DNA from: Nocardia neocaledoniensis
Lineage (GTDB): Bacteria; Actinomycetota; Actinomycetes; Mycobacteriales; Mycobacteriaceae
Length of the DNA stretch: 64,000 nucleotides
NCBI RefSeq assembly: GCF_003182135.1
Contig: NZ_QGTL01000001.1
Location: forward strand, 868,001 to 932,000
Direction of reading: 5' to 3'
The notes under the pieces were generated by a model. That model worked only from the letters and a program-made list of their open reading frames with translations. It was not told the DNA's origin and did no database searches. Shown here piece after piece: positions 35,102 to 47,101 of the stretch (positions are counted from its first letter, which is position 1; each line of letters opens with the position of its first letter). The position numbers and the translations under genes were made by a program.

Positions 35102-35394
35102 TCGCCCTCTCCCAGGATCTGCGGGACCAGGAAACGCTGCTCTTCCACGGCGGGCGCCTGATCCAGCGCCTGCTCGGGAGTCAGACCGGGCACGACCACG
35201 TCGGGCCTGGTCACATTGGTCGTCGGATTCGGCGACGCGGTGGCGGGGACGTCGGCGGCGACCTCGGAGATGGTCCGCACGTGGCTGAGGATCGAATCCA
35301 GCTGACCGGCGAACTGGTCGAGTTCGGCGTCGGTCAACGCCAGCCGGGACAGCCGGGCGAGGTGAGCGACCTCGTCGCGGGAGATTGCGGGCAC
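35098..35394 (-). CDS. gatC: Asp-tRNA(Asn)/Glu-tRNA(Gln) amidotransferase subunit C
   Basis: A 98-residue stabilising belt subunit that holds GatA and GatB together. It has the family N-terminus [20 protein letters not shown] and the central [14 protein letters not shown], and ends [16 protein letters not shown]. It is first in a gatC-gatA operon, overlaps gatA by ATGA and is divergent from the ACT-domain gene across 245 bases. Confidence 0.96.
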   Translation of the reverse strand: MPAISRDEVAHLARLSRLALTDAELDQFAGQLDSILSHVRTISEVAADVPATASPNPTTNVTRPDVVVPGLTPEQALDQAPAVEEQRFLVPQILGEGE

Positions 35395-35639
35395 CGCGGG
35401 ACCCCTTTCGGCTTCGGTTTAGGCAGTAGTGGGTACAGCCTAGTCAGCGGGTCCGGGGGCTCCGGACGCACCCGTCCCGCGCCGACCGGGCCGGCCCCCG
35501 CACCACCACCTCCCTCGAAAGTTCGCGCATGTCGTGCGGATGGGCGCATACTTCGAGTCGAGAACCCGCGTTCGGGGGTGTAAGTATTGCGTCACCGGGT
35601 ATTCGTCTCGGACCACCCGGCCCTAGGAAAGGAACGCAC

Positions 35640-36290
35640 GTGTCATTCCTGCTCCGCGTGCAACTTCCGGATCGACCGGGAAGCCTCGGTTCCCTCGCAC
35701 TCGCCCTCGGCGGGGTCGGCGCGGACATCCTCTCGCTCGACGTCGTGGAGCGCGGCGCCGGGTTCGCCGTCGACGACCTCGTGGTGGAAGTCCCCACCGG
35801 CGCCCTGCCCGACACCCTCATCACCGCCGCGGAATCCGTGCACGATGTGAGCGTCGACTCGATCCGGCCCTACTCCGGGGTGCTCGACACCCATCGCGAA
35901 CTCGAGCTGATCGACCAGGTCGCGAGCGCCCGCGACGATCGGATGCAGGTGCTCGTCGACGGGGTGCCGCGCGTGCTGCGGGTGGGCTGGTCGACGATCA
36001 TCGGCATGGGCCCCGCGGGCGCGTACCGGGTCGTCGGGAGTCCGAGTGCGCCTGAGACGCAAGCGGGTTCGGCGCCGTGGATGCCGCTGGAGAAGCCGTC
36101 GTGGCTCGACGGCGAGGCCGAGTGGGTGCCGCAGATCTGGCGCGACATGGACACCAAGCTCGCGGCCGCGCCGCTGGGCAACACCGGTAAGTCACTGCTG
36201 CTCGGGCGCCCGGGCGGGCCGGACTTCCGGCCCTCGGAGGTGGCGCGGCTCGGCTATCTGGCCGGGATCGTCGCCACCGTGCTCAGCTGA
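35640..36290 (+). CDS. ACT-domain protein (Rv3013-like)
   Basis: A 216-residue cytoplasmic protein. Residues 1-75 form an ACT domain (LLRVQLPDRPGSLGSLALAL, then GADILSLDVVERG), which usually binds an amino acid. The remainder is a conserved actinobacterial extension with no known activity (LVDGVPRVLRVGWSTIIGMG). GTG at 35640 with AGGAAAGGA upstream is the conserved start; the longer in-frame reading starts in the divergent promoter. It is adjacent to gatC as in M. tuberculosis. Its last 8 bases overlap the convergent acetyltransferase gene. Confidence 0.88.
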   Translation: MSFLLRVQLPDRPGSLGSLALALGGVGADILSLDVVERGAGFAVDDLVVEVPTGALPDTLITAAESVHDVSVDSIRPYSGVLDTHRELELIDQVASARDDRMQVLVDGVPRVLRVGWSTIIGMGPAGAYRVVGSPSAPETQAGSAPWMPLEKPSWLDGEAEWVPQIWRDMDTKLAAAPLGNTGKSLLLGRPGGPDFRPSEVARLGYLAGIVATVLS

Positions 36291-36804
36291 GCGCCAGCCG
36301 CATCACGTACAGCGGAAGCCCGTCGCCGGTGGACCAATTGCGTTCCGGCACACCGACGAAGCCGAGCCGCTTGTAGATGCGGTGCGCGTCGACCATCGTG
36401 CCCATGGTGGTCAACGCCACGGCCGAATAGCCACCCGCCTTCGCCTCGTCGATCACCGCGCGCACCAGCGCCGTGCCGACACCGAGACCGCGCGCCTCCT
36501 TGGCCACCGCGAGCATGCGGAACTCCAGTTCGCCCGGCAGGGCGATCTCCGCGTAGCGCGTGCCGGGCGCGGCCACGGTGAGCGAACCGGCGACCTTGCC
36601 CTCGTGCACGGCGACGAGCACTTCGGCCTCGGCGGCGCGATGTCCGACATCGGCCAGCTCCGTGACGTAGCTGTCGTCCTGGTCGACGTAACCGTCGCCC
36701 ACGTACACCTGCACGGTCAGCGCGGCGACAGCGGCGAATTCGTCGGCTCTGGCGGTCCGGATGAGGAGGCCGTCGCCGGGGGTTCGATGGTGGTTACCCT
36801 GCAT
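36283..36804 (-). CDS. GNAT-family N-acetyltransferase
   Basis: A 173-residue acetyl-CoA-dependent acyltransferase. The acetyl-CoA pyrophosphate loop is in FRMLAVAKEARGLGVGTALV (R/Q-x-x-G-x-G/A), preceded by GKVAGSLTV and followed by the C-terminal DAHRIYKRLGFVGVPE. The substrate is unknown. The ATG at 36804 (MQGNHHRTPG) is used; a GTG at 36846 would add 14 residues, and neither has a clear ribosome-binding site. It is the first of four genes that separate the ACT gene from ligA relative to M. tuberculosis. Confidence 0.87.
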   Translation of the reverse strand: MQGNHHRTPGDGLLIRTARADEFAAVAALTVQVYVGDGYVDQDDSYVTELADVGHRAAEAEVLVAVHEGKVAGSLTVAAPGTRYAEIALPGELEFRMLAVAKEARGLGVGTALVRAVIDEAKAGGYSAVALTTMGTMVDAHRIYKRLGFVGVPERNWSTGDGLPLYVMRLALS

Positions 36805-36870
36805 ACAGGCATGATCCCACCCCGGCGCCTGTGATCTGAAACTCACCCATGTCTGACTCGAATGGCGCGG

Positions 36871-37227
36871 TCACGACCCGAGGTAGGAACGCAACCCGGG
36901 ATGCTGGGCGACCCACCTGTCCGGATTGCGCGGCGGGTACACGACGACGAGGTGCTCACCGATCGACGGCCACTGGGTGGCGTCCCACGCGAAGCGCCGG
37001 TACACCACCCGCTCCGGCACCGAGGGGCCCACGAGGGCGCCGGTGATCGTCACGTAGTGCTCACCCGTCATCGCGGGCAGCGGGCTGACCCCGGTGATGA
37101 TCAGCGAACCCTGTTCGACCGCCTGCCCGCCGCCGCGGCCGAACCGATGCGCGAACACGGCGCCGAGCGTCACGAGCAACATCGTCACCATGGCCGCCGC
37201 CATCACCACTTCGAGCATGGTTCCCAT
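36871..37227 (-). CDS. Small membrane-anchored protein of unknown function
   Basis: A 118-residue protein with one N-terminal helix (VVMAAAMVTMLLVTLGAVFA) and a soluble domain of about 85 residues rich in beta strands (GSLIITGVSPLPAMTGEHYV, ERVVYRRFAW, EHLVVVYPPRNPDRW). I do not recognise a family. An internal ATG at 37218 is an alternative start. It is encoded downstream of the AAA15-like ATPase on the same strand with a 43-base gap. Coding is supported by codon use and the coherent membrane-anchored layout rather than by homology. Confidence 0.7.
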   Translation of the reverse strand: MGTMLEVVMAAAMVTMLLVTLGAVFAHRFGRGGGQAVEQGSLIITGVSPLPAMTGEHYVTITGALVGPSVPERVVYRRFAWDATQWPSIGEHLVVVYPPRNPDRWVAQHPGLRSYLGS

Positions 37228-37270
37228 GGTAGGCCCCGACCTGCGCGGACGGCGCCGCCACGGGGCGGCG

Positions 37271-38530
37271 TCACAGCGGCGTGAGTTCGCTGACGCCCCG
37301 CTCCCGGCGCAACTGCCACACTGCGGTGCGGGTGCGCTGCGAGCGGCCGTTGTTGCGGTCGATCAGCGCGCGGTTGGCGGTGGTGTAGATCAGTTGCGCC
37401 CCACGGGCATTCGTCTCCGGGTTCTGGAACAGCTGCACGAGCCGGTCGGTCTCCTCCACCGGCAGCCCCGCGCCGAGGTCGTCGACGGCGAGGACCTGAC
37501 CGGTGTCGAGGGCCTCGAGCATCGCAGGCAGCACCCGCAGCAGGGACCTGGTCGCGGTGGACTCGTCGGCCAGTTCGAACGGCACGTCGACACCCTCGTG
37601 GACCAGGCTGAGCCCGGCGCCGCGGCGATCCACCATCCGGCGATACAGCGCGTCGCGCGCCGCCCGCAGGGTGCTCAGCTCCCGCTCCACCAGGATCGGG
37701 TCGGCGCCGCCGTGCTCGAATTGCCCCGTCAGCCCTGCGATCTCGGCGTCGAGGTCACGCAGATAGTCGGCGTACATCGGATCGTGTTCGGCGACGAGCA
37801 GGTCCTCGATGCCCAGGTCGGCCGTGCGCAGCAGCATCAGCAGGCGGGCGGCGTTGTCGGGTGAGCGCGAGATGTGGCTACCGAGATCGTGGGCGAGCGC
37901 GTCGGTGTCGGCCTCGCCCTGCTGCACGCGTAGGTTCGCGGCGAACCACCGATACGCCGGCACCAGGGCCTCGGCGTAGAGCTGTCCGGCCAAGCTCAGC
38001 AGCAACGCGTTGGGCCGCACCAGCGGGACCAGCGCCGCGACACCGTAGCGGGCGGCCTCGAACATGGGCCCGATCTTGACCTGATCGCCGGTGCGCTCGA
38101 ACACGATCCGCTTGCGCGAGCGCGGATGCGTGTAGAGCCACTCCGCGATCACATCGGCGTTGTCGAGGCGGAAGCCGTAGGTGTAGGGCACCCCTTCGGC
38201 GACGAAGCCCGCCACGAATTCCGTGGGGCGGTCGGCGAATCCGAGGTGCGGCCTGCGCACCGGCCCGGCGTAGGGGTCCCAGCCGCTCACCGAGTGCAGC
38301 ACCGCGTCGCGCATCTGGGCGAGCGCGTCGACCAGGCTCGTCTTCCCCGAAGCCGCCACCCCGTGCACCGCCGTCACCGGCACGGCCACCGAGCTCCCGG
38401 CCGCCTTGCTCAGCCGCAGTTGTTGCGCCTCGGCCAGCGATCCGTGATTGGTCACCTGAAAACTACGCAGCAAGGGGTCGTACCGCCTCTCGGAACTTGC
38501 CGGCCTGGGGGACGCCGCCGCGGACCGCAT
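37271..38530 (-). CDS. AAA15/RloA-like ATPase, stand-alone, with degenerate Walker B region
   Basis: A 419-residue ABC-type AAA ATPase of the group annotated AAA15/AAA21, frequent in phage-defence and restriction-linked loci. It begins LRSFQVTNHGSLAEAQQLRL, the usual N-terminal strand. Walker A is HGVAASGKTSLVDAL (Lys63). The Walker B region reads QVLAVDDLGAGLPVEETDRL, with Asp in place of the usual catalytic Glu and without the following Leu-His. The expected switch His is also missing (YTTANRALID). No RloB, TOPRIM or HNH partner is adjacent. It may be a regulatory or non-hydrolysing member. The role is unknown. Confidence 0.8.
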   Translation of the reverse strand: MRSAAASPRPASSERRYDPLLRSFQVTNHGSLAEAQQLRLSKAAGSSVAVPVTAVHGVAASGKTSLVDALAQMRDAVLHSVSGWDPYAGPVRRPHLGFADRPTEFVAGFVAEGVPYTYGFRLDNADVIAEWLYTHPRSRKRIVFERTGDQVKIGPMFEAARYGVAALVPLVRPNALLLSLAGQLYAEALVPAYRWFAANLRVQQGEADTDALAHDLGSHISRSPDNAARLLMLLRTADLGIEDLLVAEHDPMYADYLRDLDAEIAGLTGQFEHGGADPILVERELSTLRAARDALYRRMVDRRGAGLSLVHEGVDVPFELADESTATRSLLRVLPAMLEALDTGQVLAVDDLGAGLPVEETDRLVQLFQNPETNARGAQLIYTTANRALIDRNNGRSQRTRTAVWQLRRERGVSELTPL

Positions 38531-38692
38531 CGGCCCGAACCCGGCGAATCGCCCGCGTCCGTGCGAAGTCTAGGGGCGTGCGCCCCCTCCGGCGATGACC
38601 GGGCGTGTTCTCCCGCGAGCTACTAGCATGCTGGACAACCGCGGTCACACCGGCCGCCAGGTGTCGAACGATGACGAGGATGGGTGCGCGTG

Positions 38693-39043
38693 ATGACTGC
38701 TCGGATGATGGTGCGCGGCGTGGTCGTCGCGGCGGTGACCGCGGGCGCGGCGGTGCCGGTGGTGTTGCTGGGCGCCCCGAACGCGGCCGCCGACCCGTGC
38801 CCGAACGGGACCGCCCGGGTGTTCCTCGGCGACGAGACGAACGTCTGTCAGGGCGCGGGCACGCAGACCTACGTGCTGGCCGGTGTCTCGAAGGTGTGCT
38901 CGATGACCAGCACCGACGTGACGATCGACATCGACAGCGAGAGCAAGAAGCTGCGCCGTCACGTGGAGATCAGCAACGGGCAGTGCGCCCAGTTCCAGCT
39001 GCGCGGGCAGACCTCCGCGACGGTCACCGTCACCCCGAACTAG
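38693..39043 (+). CDS. Small secreted protein of unknown function
   Basis: A 116-residue exported protein. Signal peptide MTARMMVRGVVVAAVTAGAA then AAADPCPNG (cleavage near ADP). The mature part of about 83 residues has four Cys (DPCPNG, TNVCQG, SKVCSM, GQCAQF), compatible with two disulfides, and is beta-rich (STDVTIDIDSESKKL, SATVTVTPN). GTG codons at 38684 and 38690 are possible starts (GAGGA at 38676-38680). It is convergent with ligA, three bases apart. No family recognised. Confidence 0.75.
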   Translation: MTARMMVRGVVVAAVTAGAAVPVVLLGAPNAAADPCPNGTARVFLGDETNVCQGAGTQTYVLAGVSKVCSMTSTDVTIDIDSESKKLRRHVEISNGQCAQFQLRGQTSATVTVTPN

Positions 39044-39046
39044 GGT

Positions 39047-42342
<3,296 letters not shown>

Positions 42343-42406
42343 GCGCTCAACACCTTTCGTGTCATCGTTACAGCGGGTGTGGCGAGAGGTTCGGCTCGGA
42401 CGACGG

Positions 42407-43522
42407 TCAGGCCGACGCGTCGACCGGCTCCGCCGACGCGCCGGCACGGTCGGTGCCGTTGATGGTGCCACTGCCGACCACGGTGTCGCCGCCCTCGGCA
42501 TCCGGCAGATACAGCACGATGGCCTGTCCCTTGGCGACGCCGGTGAGCGGTTCGCACAGTCGGGCGACGAAGCCCTCGCCCTCGGGGGTCACCACGGCGG
42601 GCGCCGTGCCGCCGTGGGCGCGCACCTGGACGACGCACTCGACCGGCTCGGCCGGACGCACGCCGGAGGTCCAGACGGCGCGATCGGCGGTGATCACGTC
42701 GACCTGCAGGTCCTCCACCGAGCCGACCTTGACCGTGCCGGAATCGGGATCGATCCCGGTGACGTAGCGCGGCTTGCCGTCGGCGGCGGTGTGGGTGAGG
42801 CCGAGGCCTTTGCGCTGGCCGACGGTGAACCCGTGCACGCCCTCGTGCTCGCCGAGCACGGTGCCGTCCGAGTCGACCAGCGCGCCGGGCCGGATGCCGA
42901 TCTTGGCGCCGAGGAAGGCGCGGGTGTCGCCGGAGGGGATGAAGCAGATGTCGTGGCTGTCGGGCTTGTTCGCCACGGCGAGGCCCCGCTCCGCCGCTTC
43001 CTCACGGATGCGCGGCTTGGGGGTGTCGCCCACCGGGAACATGGCACGGGAGAGCTGCTCGGCGGTGAGCACCGCGAGCACGTAGGACTGATCCTTGTCG
43101 GCGTCGACGGCGCGGCGCAGCACACCGTCCTCGAGCCGGGCGTAGTGACCGGTGACCACGGCGTCGAAGCCCAGCGCCTGAGCCCGGTCGGCCAGGGCGG
43201 AGAACTTGATCTTCTCGTTGCAGCGCAGGCACGGATTCGGCGTCTCGCCCGCGGCGTAGGCGGCGACGAAATCGTCGATCACGTCTTCCTTGAAGCGGTC
43301 GGCGAAGTCCCAGACGTAGAACGGGATGCCGAGCACGTCGGCGGCTCGCCGCGCGTCACCGGCGTCCTCCTTGGAGCAGCAACCGCGCGATCCGGTGCGC
43401 AGCGTGCCCGGTGACGCCGACAGCGCCAGGTGCACCCCGACCACCTCGTGACCGGCGTCGACGGCCCGCGCCGCGGCCACCGCCGAATCGACGCCACCAC
43501 TCATCGCGGCGAGTACTCGCAT
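42407..43522 (-). CDS. mnmA: tRNA-specific 2-thiouridylase
   Basis: A 371-residue enzyme that adenylates and thiolates U34 of Lys, Glu and Gln tRNAs. The PP-loop is SGGVDSAVA (8-16). The catalytic cysteines are Cys101 ([10 protein letters not shown]) and Cys193 ([12 protein letters not shown]). The C-terminal beta-barrel includes [14 protein letters not shown]. Its ATG shares one base with the stop of the cysteine desulfurase gene (TGATG), so the sulfur donor and thiolase are translationally coupled. Confidence 0.97.
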   Translation of the reverse strand: MRVLAAMSGGVDSAVAAARAVDAGHEVVGVHLALSASPGTLRTGSRGCCSKEDAGDARRAADVLGIPFYVWDFADRFKEDVIDDFVAAYAAGETPNPCLRCNEKIKFSALADRAQALGFDAVVTGHYARLEDGVLRRAVDADKDQSYVLAVLTAEQLSRAMFPVGDTPKPRIREEAAERGLAVANKPDSHDICFIPSGDTRAFLGAKIGIRPGALVDSDGTVLGEHEGVHGFTVGQRKGLGLTHTAADGKPRYVTGIDPDSGTVKVGSVEDLQVDVITADRAVWTSGVRPAEPVECVVQVRAHGGTAPAVVTPEGEGFVARLCEPLTGVAKGQAIVLYLPDAEGGDTVVGSGTINGTDRAGASAEPVDASA

Positions 43523-44757
43523 CAGGCACCTCCTCTAGCGCCGGCCAGGCCCGCGGCCCTGGCCCGTTCGATGACCTGCGGAAGAACGGCCACCAGCGTG
43601 TCGACATCGGTCCCGGCCGAGGTGTGGCCGAGCGAGAAGCGCAGCGAACTGCGCGCCTGCCACGGCTCCACCCCCATCGCGATGAGCACATGACTCGGCG
43701 AGGCCACGCCCGCGTTGCAGGCCGACCCGGTGGAGCACTCGACACCGGCGGCGTCGAGCAGCATGAGCAGCGAGTCGCCCTCGCAGCCGGGGAAGGTGAA
43801 GTGGGTGTTGCCGGGCAGCCTGCGCTCGTCCAGGGGACCGTTGAGCACCGCGTCGGGCACCACGTCCCGCACCCCCGCGATCAGCCGATCACGCAGCTCA
43901 CGCAGCCGTTCGGTCCGCTCGGGCAGGTCGCCGGCGGCCTCGCGCAGCGCGGCGGCCATCCCGGCCGCGGCGGCCACGTCGGAGGTGCCCGAGCGCAGGT
44001 CGCGCTCGTGCCCGCCGCCGTGGACCAGCGGCACACACGGGACCTGCCTGCCCAGCAGCAGCACGCCGATGCCGTGCGGACCGCCCGCCTTGTGCCCGGC
44101 CACGCTCAGCGCGGCCAGCCCGCTCGCGCCGAAATCGATCGGGAGCTGGGTCACCGCCTGGATCGCGTCGCTGTGCATCGGGACGTCGAATTCCTGTGCG
44201 ACAGCGGCCAACTCGGCGATCGGCTGAATGGTGCCGACCTCGTTGTTGGCCCACATCACGCTGACCAGCGCCACCTCGTCGGCGTGCTCGGCCAGTTCCG
44301 CGCGCAGCGCCTGCGCCGACACGACCCCCTCGGCGTCGACTGGCAGCCAGCTGACCCGCGCGCCCTCGTGCTTCTCCAGCCACTCGACCGCGTCGAGCAC
44401 CGCGTGATGCTCGACCGCGCTGGTGACGATCCTGGTGCGCCGCGGATCGGCCGCCCTGCGCCCCCAGTAGATGCCCTTGACGGCCAGATTGTCGCTCTCG
44501 GTCCCCCCGGAGGTGAAGATCACCTCCGACGGCCGCGCCCCCAGATCGGCCGCGATCGACTCGCGCGCCTCCTCCAGCGCCCGTCGCGCCGCCCGCCCGG
44601 ATCCGTGCAACGACGAGGCATTACCCACCGTCCCCAGCGCAGCCGTCATCGCCTCGACCGCGGCGGGCACCATCGGAGTGGTCGCCGCGTGATCGAGGTA
44701 GACCGTAGTGGGCGCACCGTTGACCGGACCCGTAAAAGCCGACTTCATGACCGACAA
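43522..44757 (-). CDS. iscS: Cysteine desulfurase (IscS/NifS class I)
   Basis: A 411-residue PLP enzyme that removes sulfur from cysteine for tRNA thiolation, Fe-S clusters and possibly molybdenum cofactor sulfuration. PLP Lys223 is in [14 protein letters not shown], the PLP-stacking His in SAVEHHAV, and the persulfide Cys347 in [11 protein letters not shown]. An alternative ATG three codons downstream of the chosen start is possible. It is the first gene of the leftward desulfurase-mnmA pair and the last gene before synteny with M. tuberculosis is lost. Confidence 0.95.
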   Translation of the reverse strand: MSVMKSAFTGPVNGAPTTVYLDHAATTPMVPAAVEAMTAALGTVGNASSLHGSGRAARRALEEARESIAADLGARPSEVIFTSGGTESDNLAVKGIYWGRRAADPRRTRIVTSAVEHHAVLDAVEWLEKHEGARVSWLPVDAEGVVSAQALRAELAEHADEVALVSVMWANNEVGTIQPIAELAAVAQEFDVPMHSDAIQAVTQLPIDFGASGLAALSVAGHKAGGPHGIGVLLLGRQVPCVPLVHGGGHERDLRSGTSDVAAAAGMAAALREAAGDLPERTERLRELRDRLIAGVRDVVPDAVLNGPLDERRLPGNTHFTFPGCEGDSLLMLLDAAGVECSTGSACNAGVASPSHVLIAMGVEPWQARSSLRFSLGHTSAGTDVDTLVAVLPQVIERARAAGLAGARGGA

Positions 44758-44849
44758 AGCCTATCCCACCGCTGACCTGGGCATCTTTCGGGTCCACCCC
44801 TGCTCTCTACGATTTTTCTACGATTTACCCAGGATTCTCAACACGTGTA

Positions 44850-45851
44850 TCACCTATCTGTATTCCTGACACGGCGACGCGACCGGGTGATGGGCGTGGC
44901 CCCGGTGGCCGCGATGGACAGGTCCCACAGCCGGCCGGCCGCGTCCGGGTCGATGGCGTACTCACGAACGCCCCCGTCGTCCATGTCCTGGTCGGGATCG
45001 GCGATACGAGCGATGTCACAGTCTTCGAGGTACAGTCCGCCCCGGCCGTCCAGGAGCGCGGACGTGGCAGCCCACAGACCCGTGGCGGCACCTTGCGAGG
45101 GCGTTTTGAAATCCGCTCCGATCACGGTGCCGTGTTCGTCCACCCATCCGCGGTCGATCTGTTCTTGCCGGGTCATCTCGCGCTGGAGGCCGGTGATGAT
45201 CTTGCCCGGGTGCAGGGCGAACGCCCGCACTCCGTCATGGTGACCGAGTGCGTCGAGATGGACCGCGAACAGGACGTTGGCGGTCTTGGCTTGGCCGTAG
45301 GCGAGCCATTTGTCGTAGCCGGTACGGAAGTGTGGGTCGTGCCATCGCATGCCGGTCAGTGCATGCCCGGCGGAGCTGTTGACCACGACACGCGCGCCGT
45401 CGGCGGCGGCCAGCAGGGGGTAGAGCTCGCAGGTGAACAGGAAATGCCCGAGGTGGTTGGTAGCGAGTTGGCTTTCCCAGCCGGGACCCACGCGGGTTTC
45501 CGGGGTCGCCATGATGCCCGCGACAGCCATCAGGAGGTCGAGCCGGTCGAGGGACTCCCGGATGCGCGCGGCGGCGGCCCGCACACTCTCGGAATCGGCC
45601 AGATCCAGCGGAATGACCTCGCAGCCCGGCACATCCGCGAGCGCGGCGCGGGCGATGTCGGGTCGGCGTGCCGGAATGAGGACATGTGTTCCTGCTGCGG
45701 CCAGGCTGCGGGTGGTTTCGAGACCGAGCCCGGAATAGCCGCCGGTCACGACGGCGGTCCTGCCGGACAGGTCGAGACCGGCCATGACGTCTTCTGTTGT
45801 GCTGGTGGCCGAAAAGGGGGAGGCGAGTGGCTGCTGATCAATAACGGTCAT
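44850..45851 (-). CDS. SDR-family oxidoreductase, divergent from a MerR regulator
   Basis: A 333-residue classical/atypical short-chain dehydrogenase of the retinol dehydrogenase/WWOX-like group. It has NADP-binding TGGYSGLGLET, MAVAGIMATP, and the catalytic Ser in VVNSSAGH with Tyr-x-x-x-Lys in YGQAKTANVL. The ATG at 45851 directly follows the promoter shared with merR; the longer frame crosses into merR. The substrate is unknown; MerR control suggests a reactive or toxic carbonyl compound. It is the first accessory gene after the conserved block. Confidence 0.9.
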   Translation of the reverse strand: MTVIDQQPLASPFSATSTTEDVMAGLDLSGRTAVVTGGYSGLGLETTRSLAAAGTHVLIPARRPDIARAALADVPGCEVIPLDLADSESVRAAAARIRESLDRLDLLMAVAGIMATPETRVGPGWESQLATNHLGHFLFTCELYPLLAAADGARVVVNSSAGHALTGMRWHDPHFRTGYDKWLAYGQAKTANVLFAVHLDALGHHDGVRAFALHPGKIITGLQREMTRQEQIDRGWVDEHGTVIGADFKTPSQGAATGLWAATSALLDGRGGLYLEDCDIARIADPDQDMDDGGVREYAIDPDAAGRLWDLSIAATGATPITRSRRRVRNTDR

Positions 45852-45865
45852 GGCGCCGACGCTAC

Positions 45866-45887
45866 GATCTAGAGCGAGGTCTAGATC
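45866..45887. promoter_or_regulatory. MerR operator in the SDR/merR divergent promoter
   Basis: GATCTAGA (45866-45873), six-base spacer, TCTAGATC (45880-45887): a perfect 8+8 inverted repeat, 14 bases upstream of the SDR start and 19 upstream of the merR start. This is the form and place expected for a MerR site between the -35 and -10 elements. Confidence 0.75.
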
Positions 45888-45906
45888 AAGTCGTAGACTG
45901 CTCGGT

Positions 45907-46347
45907 GTGACGACGACCGCGCCGCATGAGAAGAATTCGCTGGGGATCGGTGAGGTGGCGGCGCGGACCGGGCTCAGTGTGCATGCGCTGCGCTTGTACG
46001 AGCGCGAAGGTCTGCTGGTCGGTCCGGTCGGGCGCACCACCGGCGGACGGCGGCGCTACACCCACCTCGATGTCGACTGGCTGCTGATCTGCGTCAAGCT
46101 CCGAGAATCCGGGATGCCCCTGGCGGACCTGAAACGGTTCGCCGAGCTGGTCCGTCAGGGTCCGGGCAATGAGGCTGAACGCCTGCGACTCCTCGACACC
46201 CACCGGCAGCGCGTCGATGCTCAGATCAAGGCGCTGGAGGACTGCCGTTCCGTCATCACCTGGAAGGTCGGCGTTTATGCCGACCATCTCGCCCGCGGCG
46301 AAGCAGGCGGGCTTTGGGATCCAACGAATGTGGAGGGTCCATTCTGA
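45907..46347 (+). CDS. MerR-family transcriptional regulator
   Basis: A 146-residue regulator. The HTH and wing read IGEVAARTGLSVHALRLYER and RRRYTHLDVDWLLIC, followed by a dimerisation coiled coil. The C-terminus is short with no effector domain and no Cys cluster, so metal sensing is unlikely. GTG at 45907 (VTTTAPHEKN) is chosen; the longer frame would read through the operator. It is divergent from the SDR it probably controls. The 3' end overlaps the convergent DUF998 gene by 73 bases. Confidence 0.9.
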   Translation: MTTTAPHEKNSLGIGEVAARTGLSVHALRLYEREGLLVGPVGRTTGGRRRYTHLDVDWLLICVKLRESGMPLADLKRFAELVRQGPGNEAERLRLLDTHRQRVDAQIKALEDCRSVITWKVGVYADHLARGEAGGLWDPTNVEGPF

Positions 46348-47036
46348 TCTCCCGTGGGCCGCCTCATCATGCGGATGGCCAACACGGCGATCCAGCTTCC
46401 GCAGGCGACCAGCCCGAGCCGCTCGATAAGACCCGCCGGGCCGCCCTCGACCAGCTTGGCGACCAGGGCGAACGCGATGTAGGTGCCGGCGACCAGCATC
46501 CCGTTGACGGTCGAATACCTGGCCAAACCATGATTTCCCCGCGCCTTGTCGCGGCCGGCGAGTACAAAGCACGCTGCGGTGAGCGACCCGAACTGGACTA
46601 TGCCGAGGAGACTGTGCACCGCACCGTGCACCGTCAGCGTCTCCGGTTCGCCGACCGGGTAGCCAAGCGACGGGTCGGGCAGGACCGGGCCGATGGCGAC
46701 GAAGGTGAGGGCATACGCGCACAGCAGGATCGATAGCCAGGTCGCGCCGCGCCCGGTCGGCACCACCCGCCGCAGCCCCGCGCCGAACGCGAGCAGAAGC
46801 AACCCGGTCACAATGTAATTCGTGATCTGCATCCATCCGCCGGGTCCCAGTTCGAGGTTGCTGTCGGGGACCACCAACGGGTTGTAATCGGGGCGGATCG
46901 CGCCAAGGACCAGCAGCACAACGATGTTGAGTACCGGAGCCGCGATGCCGCAGGCGAGCAGAACACGGGTGCCCACTGAGTTCGGTGCGCCAGGTGAAGT
47001 GGTCGATGGTCGCTGATGGCCAAGGGTATCGGTCAC
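46275..47036 (-). CDS. DUF998 family membrane protein
   Basis: A 253-residue integral membrane protein with six or so helices (for example ACGIAAPVLNIVVLLVLG, ITNYIVTGLLLLAFGAG, LSILLCAYALTFVAIGPVLP, SLLGIVQFGSLTAACFVLAG). The layout, with PGGWMQITN and DPSLGYPVG loops, fits DUF998, whose function is unknown. GTG at 47036 with AGAGGAC upstream is preferred over an ATG 33 bases further out. The last 24 codons lie antisense to the end of merR. Confidence 0.82.
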   Translation of the reverse strand: MTDTLGHQRPSTTSPGAPNSVGTRVLLACGIAAPVLNIVVLLVLGAIRPDYNPLVVPDSNLELGPGGWMQITNYIVTGLLLLAFGAGLRRVVPTGRGATWLSILLCAYALTFVAIGPVLPDPSLGYPVGEPETLTVHGAVHSLLGIVQFGSLTAACFVLAGRDKARGNHGLARYSTVNGMLVAGTYIAFALVAKLVEGGPAGLIERLGLVACGSWIAVLAIRMMRRPTGDQNGPSTFVGSQSPPASPRARWSA

Positions 47037-47101
47037 GGCATTGTCCTCTCGTCGATCTCGAGTGATCACCTCGCCGGCGACTCACGCCCGAGGTGATCCC
47101 A

